Assembly (NCBI RefSeq): GCF_019097595.1
Contig: NC_080716.1
Location: 27,064,901 to 27,128,900, forward strand
Direction of reading: 5' to 3'
DNA from: Hemibagrus wyckioides
Lineage: Eukaryota; Chordata; Actinopteri; Siluriformes; Bagridae
DNA length: 64,000 nucleotides
Part shown: piece by piece, positions 24,635 to 35,689 of the stretch
How the letters are laid out: every line of letters begins with the position of its first letter
How positions within the stretch are numbered: position 1 is the first letter of the stretch
Program-made: the position numbers and the translations under genes
Notes under the pieces: generated by a model
What the model was told of the DNA's origin: nothing
Databases searched by the model: none
The model's input: the letters and a program-made list of their open reading frames with translations, nothing else

Positions 24635-24790
24635 CACTCACTTTCAGTAAATGCTGAATCCTGGTCAGAGTTGCTGTGGGTCTGGATCCTGTCCCAGGAA
24701 TACTTGGCATGAGGCTGGAATAGACCCTGGATGTTCTGTGCTGCCAGTCCATCGCAGGACACCATCCACATTCGTGATGGACTACAGATA
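24635..24790 (-). mobile_element. SINE-like repeat fragment (family C)
   Basis: Reverse-strand match to the 3' part of family C: 'ccagtccatcgcagga' is the complement of the family's 'ctgtgatggactgg', and 'cctggtcagagttgctgtgggtctgg' complements the 'gaccctgaccagg' end. No head or tail remains. Confidence 0.7.
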
Positions 24791-24934
24791 AAATGTGTCA
24801 GCAGCTTATATAGACGTAACCGTGTTTGTTGCTTGGTTTGCATCCAGCACAAATAGTGCTGGCCTTTAATATCTCTTCAGTGATGATCGCTTTAATGAGC
24901 ATAATAAGAAATGTGACAAGAAAGTAGGAATGAA

Positions 24935-24961
24935 TACACACACACACACACACACACACAC
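24935..24961. repeat. (CA)n microsatellite
   Basis: About 13 CA units. Confidence 0.93.
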
Positions 24962-25248
24962 ATGAACACACACAGGGTATGCTAGCAGTCTCCTCATCTG
25001 CTCTGGGTAAGTCCACCAGGTTTTGTGGAAAGTTTCATTCTTCGCTAAGGGAGGGTGAGCCTCGGAGCAATTTGGTTGTCTGAAACATTAGGTTGTTGAA
25101 TTGAATTTTGGTGTAATTTTAGTAGGAAACAGCTGTGCGGGCTGGCGGCTGTTCCCCAGAGTGAAACCGTACGCTCTCTATAAGAGCAGAGCTGCGGACT
25201 GCTTTTTCTGTTTACTCAGCATGGGCCTGCACTGAATGCATGAATAAT

Positions 25249-25285
25249 CAGACATGGGGAAAATAGGCTCTGGTGTGTATAAAAG

Positions 25286-25344
<59 letters not shown>

Positions 25345-25540
25345 ATGTTTATTTTGCAGGTACATTCTGAGCCTGGAGATGAGGTTGGGAGGATGATTGT
25401 GCAGGTATCAGACATGAGGTAAATAGATTCTGGAGTGTATAAAAGAAAGATAAATAGATAGAGATAGAGAAACAGACAGAGAGAGAGAGAGAGATAGAGG
25501 GAGAGGAAGAACATGTTTATATTGCAGGTACATTCTGAAA
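25249..25540. repeat. direct duplication (offset about 160-168 bp) containing GA tracts
   Basis: Copy 1 runs from 'cagacatggggaaa' (25249) through a 27-unit GA tract (25288-25342) to 'gaacatgtttattttgcagg' (25341-25360). Copy 2 starts 'cagacatgaggtaaa' at 25409 and ends with 'gaacatgtttatattgcagg' at 25509. Both contain 'gtgtataaaagaa' before the purine tract. In copy 2 the tract is mixed GATA/GA, in copy 1 pure GA. Confidence 0.85.
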
Positions 25541-25744
25541 TCTGTGACCACAATTTGTCTGCGGATGCCAAAACAGCTCTCATGTCACGTTTAGCTTAGC
25601 CATCAAGTAAAGCAAGCTCTCGGGTTTCTCGGGGTTATCATCATCCAATTCCGTCAGCTTCCACACACTGGAACAAAATCATCTTTGCAAAAACGAGTGC
25701 ACAATTTCGACATTTTCTACCATGTGCAGCCTAGCATGTATACC

Positions 25745-26620
25745 TTAGGGGGGAATAAGTATTCAGACACTTGCCTTTTGTTATTTAGGAGAATTTCTAT
25801 TCAGGTGTCCTCTTTAAATGTTCACACATGCATAAACAACGATATTTTACTTTAAGGGTTAGATACATAAGGTTAGATAAGACAAATAAATCAAGTTCTA
25901 AATATAAAATGCTTTGAATGACCATATTAAAAAGATGTTTGGATTGGAAGATTTCACTCAACATGAAGCTATCACAGAGGAGCTTTTTTTTTAAGGAGTT
26001 CTCAGGGACTTTCAAGACTCAAAAGGAAAAGACAACATAGCAAAGACCTTCAACATTCCTGTCAGTTCAACTGGTTTGATAATATTCAGGAAGAAAAGTT
26101 CACAGAACCACAGATTAAGAAGGAAAGAATGAAGAGAGCAGTCACTGGAACAGATTTGCAGGATGACCTGAAAGCAACACTTACACAGAGAGCAGCACCC
26201 CAATCATCTCCTTAAACTCCTCTGATTAAAACGAAGCACTGAAATGTCCATCTAAAAGACTAATCAGAGCTCTCTAGAAAGTATATATTGTATTATAATT
26301 ATGAAGAGATCTGAATTAAAAAGAGATCTGTTTGGAAATGATTCAGCTCATCGTGTTTGGAGAAGGAAGTGAAGCATGGTGGTGGGAGCATCATGACCTA
26401 GCGCTTCTTCTGGGGCTTTACAGAATACATCATCAACAGAACTGGGAATGGAGTGAGGTCCTGGACATATTACAAGAGAATTTAGTCTCAAACTGACTTT
26501 CATGAGAAATATGATTGATCAAAGTTGGATTTTCTTCCCAGAAATCATCCCATAATTTTTTTTTTAATATAATTTTTATGGTGGGATCATGTTTGCTGAT
26601 ATTTGAAATGCCTCATTTGT
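25745..26620 (+). mobile_element. Tc1/mariner-like transposase remnant
   Basis: The DNA codes for KHGGGSIM at 26372-26395, the hallmark of the catalytic core of fish Tc1-like transposases. LQENLVSN follows (26470-26493) in a different frame, so at least one frameshift lies between. Upstream, 'agatttgcaggatgacctgaaagc' around 26152-26175 reads QDDLKA, as in the second DNA-binding helix region. The 5' flank has 'ggggaataagtattcagaca', typical of such elements' terminal regions. Stops and shifts throughout make it inactive. Ends are approximate. Confidence 0.75.
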
Positions 26621-27566
26621 TAGCTCTCCGTATTTCTTGCACTGGTATATAAGATCGCTTTGGCTGATTTGTTGAAGTCGAACTGAAACTGAGACTCGAG
26701 CAGTAGTCAGTCATCTGTATTCCATCTCCTGCTGCTTTCACGAGCTTCATGATTCGGACCACATAGTCTGATTTAAAGCAACTGTTTTGACTGACACACT
26801 TAGATGATTTGCTAGTACACATACACAGCCCTTCGCTAAATAATGGCTAAAACCAATGTAAGCAAGCCTTAAATGCACCTGAGGGAGAGTGGTGGAGCTT
26901 TCCAGCTTGTTGACAGTATGTACTTCCAGAATGGGTTTTGGAGATAATTTAAGTAAAACAAGCTGCTAATTGTCCGTAGCACGCTGCGTGAATCGCCTTG
27001 ATTCGCCACAAACGGCTTGGAAGGAAATCCATCCGCTAATCGTCCGCTGTGTGCATGAGGACGAAGCCCTTGATTGGTTTACTCTCGATCTGATTGCTAT
27101 TTACGTTACTGCTTTATACGTTTCCTGTCTGGCGATTTCAAGAGCGAAATGCTGCAGAACGCCAATTTTCGGGAAATCCTTCGGCAAGAGTTCGAGTTCT
27201 GAAGAAACAGATTCAGAAGAAAATGGATAGCAAAACGATTCAATGATTCATGTTTCCCCCTCAAGTGTGACACCTTAGAAGAATCAGTGTTCAAATATCA
27301 TTCATTCACTTCTGTTGCTTCAAAGTGCAGGGATAAAAAAGGCAGCAGTGCAACTAGGCACTTGGAAACATATGAGTGTGTGTGTGTGTGTGTGAGACTC
27401 TCTGGAAGTTATTAAGTGTGAATGTAATTTAACTCAGTGGTGATTCATAGAGTCAATTAGTGCATGAATTAAAATTTCGTGTGCAGGCTCATTAGACGTC
27501 CTTGAAAAAAAATGACTCAGGAGGTCAATTTTGTTCTGTTTAGGAACTAACCATGATTAACTGGAA

Positions 27567-27612
<46 letters not shown>

Positions 27613-28718
27613 ATCCACTCTGTATTGTTGAAGTAGACAGCTACTTTTAACCAAGTCTTAAAAGCTAGCTTTATTTTTGGTTAAACTTCAAAATAACTCC
27701 ATTTGTGGCTTCCTGCCATAACAAATTCCCATATCCATGTAACTACTGAATAAGGATTCAACCATGGATCAAAAGCGCACACAGCTGTGACGATCCTCAT
27801 GTGAATTACAACATAAATATAAGTTCTGTTCTAAGTGGGAAGATGGAGAGACTTGGTCCTGTATGGTAGAGTGAACCTGAGACTCCACCTGTAGTCATTT
27901 CTGTATTCTGTCTCCTGCTGCCTTCATAAGCAACAGGATTTTACTGTAAAGTCCTCCAGTTTCCCAAATAACACACAGTAACATAATGCTGCATCTTACA
28001 GTTGTGATTCTTTGCAACAGATTGAGACATGACCCACAGTTAAACACTGGCCTACATTAACTTAAACAAAATTGAAACCTAAACTAAAATCTTTAAGCTA
28101 GTCTCTAAGAGGAATCCAAGCACTCATCGAAAACAAATCATGTTCTTTGCCCAGTTTCTTTCCCAGTTGTATCATAAACTAAACACTACCACACATGAAC
28201 ATATTGTTAAAGCTTCATCATGGTAGCTCATCATTGTAACCCGGTGCAAATGCCCACCGAATGCTGATTGCTTAAGTAATCAAGTTCTCATTAGGAAAAC
28301 ATTGACAAAAAAATCCACTACGCCAAATTTCATTTAGATTGGATTTAGCATTCCGGAGAAATTTCAACCGTTTATTGCTATTTTCCTTGGACTCCTTAGA
28401 ACGTGCAGTACACAAAATTTGCATTAGATTGTTACTTTTACAACTGGGAAAGACAATCTTCATGCTGAAGTGTGGTAAATAAGTTTGTTTATTTTTGTAG
28501 TTGGATTGTAGATGGAGTTATTTGTTCGTTCTTGTGAGTTGTTAGCGATTGTGTAAATGATGTTTAATAGAAATAAATATAGCTTCACCTAAAAATGAAG
28601 AGCTTCTTTTCTGACTCAGCATTTTTCCAGCGCTGGACAAAAGTCATATTAATAAAATGACATTACTGCAAACACCTGATCCAGAATGCAATGCAACTCC
28701 ATCTCGGTTACAGCAGAT
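26621..28718. other. non-genic DNA; CpG cluster at 26975-27190 and a repeated pair
   Basis: 26975-27190 has many CpGs for this window and an 86-codon open frame that lacks an ATG (it opens with TTG) and ends in Ser/Glu-rich codons. I cannot assign it. 26690-26765 and 27880-27945 share a diverged block ('gtagtca.t.tgtatt', 'tctcctgctgc.ttca'). Confidence 0.45.
27567..27612. repeat. (GT)n-(GA)n compound microsatellite
   Basis: About 12 GT units run straight into about 10 GA units. Confidence 0.93.
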
Positions 28719-28877
28719 CCTCAGCTCGGCTGGTCAATTGAGCAAGGCCCTTAACCTTTTCTGCTCCAGGGGTGCTGTTACATAGCTGCCCCTGCGCCCC
28801 GACCCTGACTTCTTCAGCTGGGATATGTGAAGAAAAGAATTCCACTGTGCTGTAATGTATGTATGGTGGTAATAAAG
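28719..28877 (+). mobile_element. SINE fragment, family B
   Basis: Body 'ttgagcaaggcccttaacc', 'ctgctccaggggtgctg', 'gggatatgtgaagaaaagaa' and 'ctgtgctgtaatgtatgta' match the copy at 12739. The tRNA head is missing. Confidence 0.8.
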
Positions 28878-28944
28878 GCATCTTGCCCCTCATGTGTAGT
28901 TCATGTGTAGTTGAACTGCATTGTGGGTAAGCCCCAGAAAGCCC

Positions 28945-29112
28945 CAGCACCACCCCCATCACCACGCTGCTGCAGTTGGGCCCTTGAGCAAGGCCCTTAA
29001 CTCTCTTTCTGCTCCAGGAGTGTTGTATCATAGCTGCCTCTTTGCCCTGAGCTGCACCTGGGATATGTAAAGAATTTCACTGTGCTGTAATGTATATGTG
29101 ACAAATAAAAAT
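28945..29112 (+). mobile_element. SINE fragment, family B, with CTT tail
   Basis: A second copy only about 70 bp after the previous one. It shares 'gggcccttgagcaaggccc', 'ctgctccaggagtg', 'gggatatgtaaagaatttcac' and 'tgtgacaaataaaaatg', then runs directly into a CTT microsatellite. Confidence 0.82.
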
Positions 29113-29135
29113 GCTTCTTCTTCTTCTTCTTCTTC
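29113..29135. repeat. (CTT)n microsatellite at SINE 3' end
   Basis: Seven to eight CTT units immediately after the SINE tail 'aaataaaaatg', so it probably expanded from the SINE's own 3' end. Confidence 0.88.
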
Positions 29136-29555
29136 AACCTCCCTGTGTTTGCATGTGGAGTTCACCTTCTCTCATACAGATGGCAGCAGTGAGCTTCTCT
29201 GTGGTCCAGAATGGCAACGAGGCATCTGGTCAACACAAGTACCTTTTAGCCCACGCTTGATTTCAGTCTCATCATTTCGCCAGTCTGATAGAAAGTACAC
29301 TATCTACTACACCACAGACAGGGACAGAAAAAAAAAGGAGGACAAGAAAGGAGTTGTAGAGGAAGTGGTCAGTGTGACACTCCTAACAGGGAGGAGATGA
29401 AAATCAAGGTAAGAGTCGATGTGTGTGTGTGTGTGTGTGTGTGTGTAGTGTCTCATATTGCAGTGTGTGTATGTGCCATAGAAGTCTCGCTAACAAATCT
29501 AAATCTGGAACAAAAGCACGAGCATAGATGATAAAGATGATGATCTGTTGAATTC
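29136..29555. other. non-genic DNA with a GT tract
   Basis: No gene. GT tract at 29420-29446. Confidence 0.55.
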
Positions 29556-29730
29556 TGCAATCTGATTGGTCAGAATAACTGCTGCTCTGAGATGAACTTT
29601 ATAATATACAGAAACATTATCATTTCTATAGTAACAACTTACAGGTAAATTCCATATACTGTATAAAACAAATCATTGATACAGTGATGTTTTGAGCATT
29701 TTGGAAGGAGTCTCCAGTGCCAGTGTAGGA
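29556..29730 (+). mobile_element. dispersed MITE-like repeat (family A)
   Basis: Starts 'tctgattggtcagaataact' (29561) and ends 'ggaaggagtctccagtgccag' (about 29703-29723), the same order and spacing as the copy at 12389-12560. Noncoding. Confidence 0.55.
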
Positions 29731-30155
29731 GAGTTTATGTGCTGTGGGCTTCTCTGTACCATGTCATGCTGTTTGTGTGTGTATGTGTGTTAAAAATAGA
29801 GAATAAAAAACAGAGGCTGCTGAGGGAACGGCTGCTTCTAGCTGCGATAACAGGAAATAACTTGGTCTGTGAATGTTCCAGCTAAAAGCTAAAGTAACTA
29901 TAAATGGATAAAAAGTATGACATGTACATTAAAATAAGTCCAGTCCACACACTGAGTCCAGTCCAGCTCCAAACACAAATGCCTTTTACAGTGACGAGGG
30001 CATTTTATGTGTTCCTCTGGACCTGAGGCCTGCACAAGAAATGCTGAGAAGATCCATGGATCCATCATTCTCTGGAATGAGAAGCTTTGATAATTTGTGC
30101 CAAATTATAAGTGAGTTTTTTCTGATGACATTTACCTGGAATTTGTTTCATGTCA
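29731..30155. other. non-genic DNA, no feature seen
   Basis: Single-copy-looking. No gene or repeat family recognised. Confidence 0.5.
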
Positions 30156-30644
30156 TATACCCTCACAGGCCACTTTATAAGGCACACTTGCTTATTTGTG
30201 AGATTATTCAATCAGGTGATCGTGTGGCTCAGGTCAAAAGCTATAAACATCTCTAAATGGGGTAAATTCTGTATGTGGTCTTACTGTTATGGTTGTTGGT
30301 ATAACACTAGCTGAGTATTCCTGAAATCACCTTGAGCACACATAATAGTCTATAGAGTTTAGACAGAGTGGTTCGAAGAAAAAAAAAAACATCCAGTGAG
30401 ATGCAAGAGCATCTACGGGTGGAGACGACTTGTTGATGAGAGAGGTCAGAGGCACAGACTCCCTACAGCTGATGAAACCTATATAAGCACTCTATACAAG
30501 CATGGAGAGCAGAAAAGCATCTCAGCAATTATGTAACGTAATCATGCTCCAGAAACTTAACACCTTATGAAAGCCACACCGTGAAGAACCTGCAGTGAAA
30601 TAGGTTAGTCTAGTGTTCCTAATAAATTGTCCAGTGAGTGTATA
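30156..30644 (+). mobile_element. Tc1-like transposon, internally deleted, both ends present
   Basis: The left end 'cctcacaggccactttataa' (from 30161) and right end 'cctaataaattgtccagtgagtgta' (about 30618-30642) are imperfect inverted repeats of the kind that bound a widespread fish Tc1-like family. Between them is a decayed transposase N-terminal part: 'cttgttgatgagagaggtca' reads LVDERG, and 'agcagaaaagcatctcag' (30508-30525) reads EQKSIS and is shared exactly with 5381-5398. The DDE part is missing, so an internal deletion followed. It cannot mobilise itself. Confidence 0.78.
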
Positions 30645-31689
30645 ATCCGATTGGACCTGTCATCATGTATTCCAGGAAAATCTTTCTTAAAAGGTAGAAG
30701 CAGGGGCCTGTCATAACTGATGAGCTTCTGCATTAATCGGCCTCCGTCTTTCTACTCTATGAATGTTTAGTCAGCGTTTCCTCCGCGCGTCAGGGTTTCA
30801 GCTGATGATGAAGAGTGATTTATTTAAAGGGATGTGATGATCACTACCTTCCCCCTCATTTTCACCACTGAATCCCTGGCAGTGTGCCCACATTGCGTGG
30901 AAACTAACACTTAGACCTCAACCTTTTTAATTAGCCAGAGGGCCTGGGCTGACAGCTTCTCCTGACACTGATAGCACAGTAACTAGCTATTATGCTAAAT
31001 ATTTGGTGCGTTGCACAGCTCAGGCTGACACTGTGGTCTCCCAGGGGGCCTATTGGCCATGGAAAGCCCTGGCAAATCAATCCAGAAAAAAAACATAATA
31101 ATAAAAGAAAAAATCAGAGGGAGTTGGTAATGATGGGAATTATTAATGAGCAGAAAAGAATTCATCATGTTTTAAAGAAGACGTGCCACTTAAATAGCCC
31201 TGCTTCCAAATTCGCTGTGCTAGTGGGAGTAGGTTGTCTTGCTTGATTGACTGTTAACTATTTTAATGAAAGGAGTGAGAGAGGCTTGCTTGGCAGGCGC
31301 CATTTTGGGAATTTATTGCGGGCAGGGGTGCTATTTGTAGGTCACAGCCTTTCTAATGAAGTCTCATCCCTAGCAGCAGGCTAAATTATGGCGGCGTGTC
31401 ACGGCTGGCGCTCAGGCTATGCTGTGTGAGCGGGTTGATGGTGACCTTAGAGGTCAAAAGGGCTCAAGTTTTAGCAGCGATGCTAAGTTGTTACTGTCTC
31501 GTATTTTGAGTTGTACTGCTCAAAACAGTGAACTGAACTATATAGTTTTTGAGACGCTGCTAATATTCGCTAATATGCTATCTATAACTAACTTCTTTAC
31601 CATCATGTTAGCAAATATTTCTAATGATGTCCTAGATGCTAGTTACTCCAGTGATTGATTCCGAGTTTGGGTTCCTGACTGCTTTCCGT

Positions 31690-31800
31690 CTGTCTCCTCC
31701 AAAAACATACCAGTAGATTGGATCTAGCCATTAAATGGATCGCTCAGTATTCCCGGGATAGACTCTGGATCCATCACGACCCTGACCAGGATCAAGTTCA
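31690..31800 (+). mobile_element. SINE-like repeat fragment (family C), internally deleted
   Basis: 'tctcctccaaaaacatacc' followed by 'ttcccgggatagactctgg' and 'cacgaccctgaccaggat' matches two separate parts of family C, with the middle missing. Confidence 0.65.
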
Positions 31801-33672
31801 TACTGCAGAATATTTTATCTACTAATTATTTAACAGAAAAGCATTTCTTCAACATTCACAATGGGAAAAAAAAGACACCAAGCACTTCCAGACCGTAATG
31901 CAAACCGTCTGCTATTTTCTCATTGGGATTAGTGTTAACACGCCGAAAATCTCTGTGATCTATAAAGCACTGAGTACAGTAGGCTTTGGGGCAAACACGT
32001 CTATCGTCTGGGCTGCTTTTCTTGTTTAACAGATCCTCTGTTTGGGTTTTCAGACGCGATGATGTATCACTGTTGTCCTGACACATCTGATTTACGAGAC
32101 CTAAATTTAATTCTTGTCGTCTCACGCTAATGTAACTGACGCGCTCGTGGAAAGCAATTGGTGGGAGTACATTCGCTGAGTCTGTGAGTGACGTGCTGAA
32201 AGACGGCTAGAAAAAATGCGGTGGGGCTTTAGCTGCTTGCACAAACAGATCCGTACATTTAGCGTGCATGAGAACTGCCAAAGTTCTAATTAAACAACAG
32301 AGTCACAGAAACAAAGAGCGCCGTACAGGACGTATTCGTCTGTTATGTTCTTGTTCTCGTTCTAGTCGGTTTCCATGGCATATATATCTACACATAGACG
32401 TACCCTGGAACGGAGCAGAGGATTCTGGGTAGCAACAGATGCAGAAGGAAAGCTTTCTGGCTGCAAATTCTGCCTAAGGCTTTGTATAAGACTTAATTAT
32501 TTGCCTTTGAATTTGTGTAATCTTCAGGTATTACACCACCGAACACCGTCCCGGACGATGGCGAACGACTTGGCAGGAAATTCGAGGAAAAAAAACGTGA
32601 AGACATGAAGAATCAACCTTCACACCGATCTCTCAAATTCTTTCCACTTCAGATGTCTTTCATAGCAAGCGCAGGATTAAAGGAGTAATTAGGGATTTTG
32701 GTTGAGTAACGCCGCCGCTGTGTTAAGGAAAGGCAATTACATATAGCAGGCTTTAAGTGCTGTATTAGTTTTATGGCTTGCGTTCAGTGCAGTCGGAGCT
32801 CCAGGATGAACAGGTTGGACTTTTGATGACAAATAAGTCTGTGGGTGTAAGCTGTGTGTCTCATGTGTAATCACTACACCTTTACACAGCTCTAATTATA
32901 GCCTGAGGCTGGACTACAAACTACATAAGAGCATTTATTAAAAGAGAGAGAGAGAGATTCTACCTGAGAAAACCCTTTTTCCTCATTCACAAAACACAGT
33001 ATTTTTACAGTAAAGGCAACCTGTTTTACCAGTACACTGCTGTACAAATGGACTTATAGGACATTTTCAATCAGTGTAAAGAAATGAATAATGTTCTGGC
33101 TGTGAGTCTGATAGAAAATGTCTCCAGGACTCCAGGTTGGCTTCCAGTGAGTTTAAGGCGTGTGTTTTTCACGTTTTTATTCCAGTATTCCTCATGAGCC
33201 AGATTTCAAAGTGTGCTTGAAAGTGATGCTAGGACAATCTTGTGACCTTGCTCTAGCTGAACTGCACCTTTGTGCTCATGGGAGGGAAGAGGGAAAGGGG
33301 GCAGAGTCAAAACGTATTCAGCTCCACCTACTTAACCACAGATACTTGATCTCGATCAACTGTTCATAAACCTAACGCACATTTAATGACACCATTCCCA
33401 TTCTCACCTACATCCACATACAAATTTTTTGACTTTGAATGAAACTAGTCAGACGTCTACATAATTCTAATATCATTTGCATTCAAAACACGTGTAGGTG
33501 ATTTGCTCTGTCTGTAGCGCTCTGCAGAGAGTAGCAAAAGCTGTGTGTGTGTGTGTGTAAATCAGTGATTTCGTGTCTGGGCCGTTTATTTCAGGAATGA
33601 CGTGTTTATGTCATCTGAGAATCTGTGTTTGGGGTGAGTGCTTCCTTTCCACATTATGGGTAATAAAAACAT

Positions 33673-33738
33673 GTGTGTGAGAGTGTGTGTGCGTGTGAGA
33701 GAGTGTGTGAGAGTGTGTGAGTGTATGAGTGTGTGCAC
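33673..33738. repeat. GT/GA-rich imperfect microsatellite
   Basis: 'gtgtgtgagagtgtgtg'-type units. The antisense open frame encodes only repeated His-Thr-Leu-Ser. Confidence 0.85.
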
Positions 33739-33878
33739 GTGTACATGAAAAGGCGACACACGCAATACAGGCCGGAAATATAGATGTCGAGTATGGAAGC
33801 TAGATCATAGGTTGTGTCCCATATCTTATACTTCTGCACTATTTTACCAGTGTGTAGTGTAAATAGTGTGTTCACACT

Positions 33879-33917
33879 GAAGAAGAAGAAGAAGAAGAAG
33901 AAGAAGAAAAGAAGAAG
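33879..33917. repeat. (GAA)n microsatellite
   Basis: About 12 GAA units with one AAAA slip. Confidence 0.92.
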
Positions 33918-34689
33918 TGCACTTCATATACCGGGATGATGCACTTATTTAATTGAAAACAACACATGTGCAATGTTGGAGACTTCATGCACTAAACACT
34001 CACAGTTTTGCTTATGTAGCGGAAAAGGGGAAGAAGGTGATGGTGCTGGATGAGAAAAAAATTCAAGATGGCTGACAAACATCTTTTAAATTAGCTCGTG
34101 AACATTGTGTGGTGTATTTTGTAACATTTTTATAAATGTACAGTACTTCTAAATTTTTATAAATGCACAGTACTTCTAAACACTAAAGTAGGCAGCATTG
34201 GGTGTTTGTCATCTAATGCTTAATTTCTTTACACTAAAGTGCCTGAGTGTTCTTGATTCTGATTGGTCAGAAGGCGGAGCTTAAATCTAGAGTGCTGATT
34301 GCTTTGGAAAGCAGTAATGCAACTATAAACAGTCTTATTTTTAATTAATAATTATCTATATTAAATAAAATATATTATTGTAAACCAATTAAACATATTG
34401 TAGGAATACAACACCTACAGGTGGGTTCAGTACCTCGACATCTTCATGCAGCCCTGGTGTTGATTATTTTCCTCTGATATCCTGTTCCAATATATTTTAA
34501 TTCTTACATGATGACTAGTTACAACGGAAATCTGAAAACTAATGAAAACCATGCTGGAACATGGGAAAGGAATGAAGGTGAGTGAAGAGTCTTTAGTAGC
34601 TGGAGATGATTTGTGCTTAAACAGGAAACAGATGCAGTCAGTAATCAGATGATTGAGAGTGATAGGAGTGGAGCTGTAGAGCTTCTGCA
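33918..34689. other. non-genic DNA; family A-like start at 34258
   Basis: 'tctgattggtcagaag' at 34258-34273 matches the start of family A, but the family's other landmark is not seen nearby. No gene. Confidence 0.45.
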
Positions 34690-35125
34690 TCATTGCTGGA
34701 TTCATGCTGCCTTCACATGCTGATCAGAATGATTGTAAATACCAGTTTCCCACTAGGAACTTGCATGTGAATGACCCCTCAAGTCGTGATTATGACTAGA
34801 AATCACAGAGATCATTTTGATACCTGAGTTTCTGAGATTGGACGACAACATGGTGAAAGAAGAAAATGTTCTGTTCTCCATTACTGTTTTCTTTTGTGTT
34901 TTATAATTACATCTTATTATTATTATTTACCTTGTCAATAAAATGTACATCATTGTTAATATCATCAGTAAGCTAGATAACTGAGTGATATGTGTTACGG
35001 TGTCAGAAATATACATGAATGAATCTGTCATCATCTGGGTTTCATGTAACATAGACATAATTCCCACTTCCCAAGTGTGAAGCTGGATCATTCTGAAAGG
35101 TCATGAAGGTCCTGGAGAACATTCT
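34690..35125. mobile_element. possible MITE with loosely inverted ends
   Basis: 'cttcacatgctgatcagaatgat' region at the left (about 34692-34732) and 'atcattctgaaaggtcatgaag' at the right (about 35087-35107) share an inverted 'tcagaatgat' core. 'ccactaggaac' and 'cacttcccaag' lie at matching inner positions. The interior is noncoding. Ends uncertain. Confidence 0.35.
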
Positions 35126-35689
35126 AGCATTTTTCTCTCCTCCTGACACAGCATCTTCTTGGTTCTTCAGGACCAGGGTTGAGAACCTGAGCTCCCTGGA
35201 ACTGCTGCGAGAAGGTGTACAGCTATTTGATGAGTGTTAGAGTGAATTAAAAGGTGTGCTGAAATAGAAGGATATCTGGTAGCTTGTGAAAATTTCACTA
35301 TGCTCCATGAGTCTTTCATGGGTTCCTCAGTGTTGAAAAACTTGTAAACTATTGCTATAAAGCTTATCTTCCTCTGAAACGTGGTCACATCTTACCAACT
35401 TCACAGATTCCTGAGGTACAGATTTGATTTGTACGGATTCAGGTCACATGGAAGGAAAACACAAGAAAGGAGAGAAGGAAACAGCATGTTAGGAAGAAAC
35501 TTCAAGAGATTCAGGAAGGAATGATGTTGAACATTATGTGTGAGAGTGCTGAGATGAGCAGAGGACAGTGTTGATGATTACAGCAGCAGAAGCTTGGAGA
35601 CCACAAAAATATAAACCTAAATCTAAACATGAACATGTTGCTGAAATGCTGGACGAGTTCACTCTGGTCACTCCAGGTTTGTGCTTCCG
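35126..35689. other. non-genic DNA, no feature seen
   Basis: Single-copy-looking. The overlapping open frames around 35511-35804 have no recognised product and lie on both strands over the same bases. Confidence 0.5.

Larger units (their letters stand above)
30645..33878. other. low-repeat non-genic DNA, best candidate conserved noncoding region
   Basis: Little repeat content apart from a SINE fragment at 31690-31800 and GA and GT tracts near 32943-32958 and 33541-33558. Stretches 30880-31420 and 32660-32800 are GC-balanced with AT-rich core words (TAATTAG, ATTAATGAG, TTTATTG, CAATTACATA) and no gene-like open frame. I see no exon. Confidence 0.45.
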
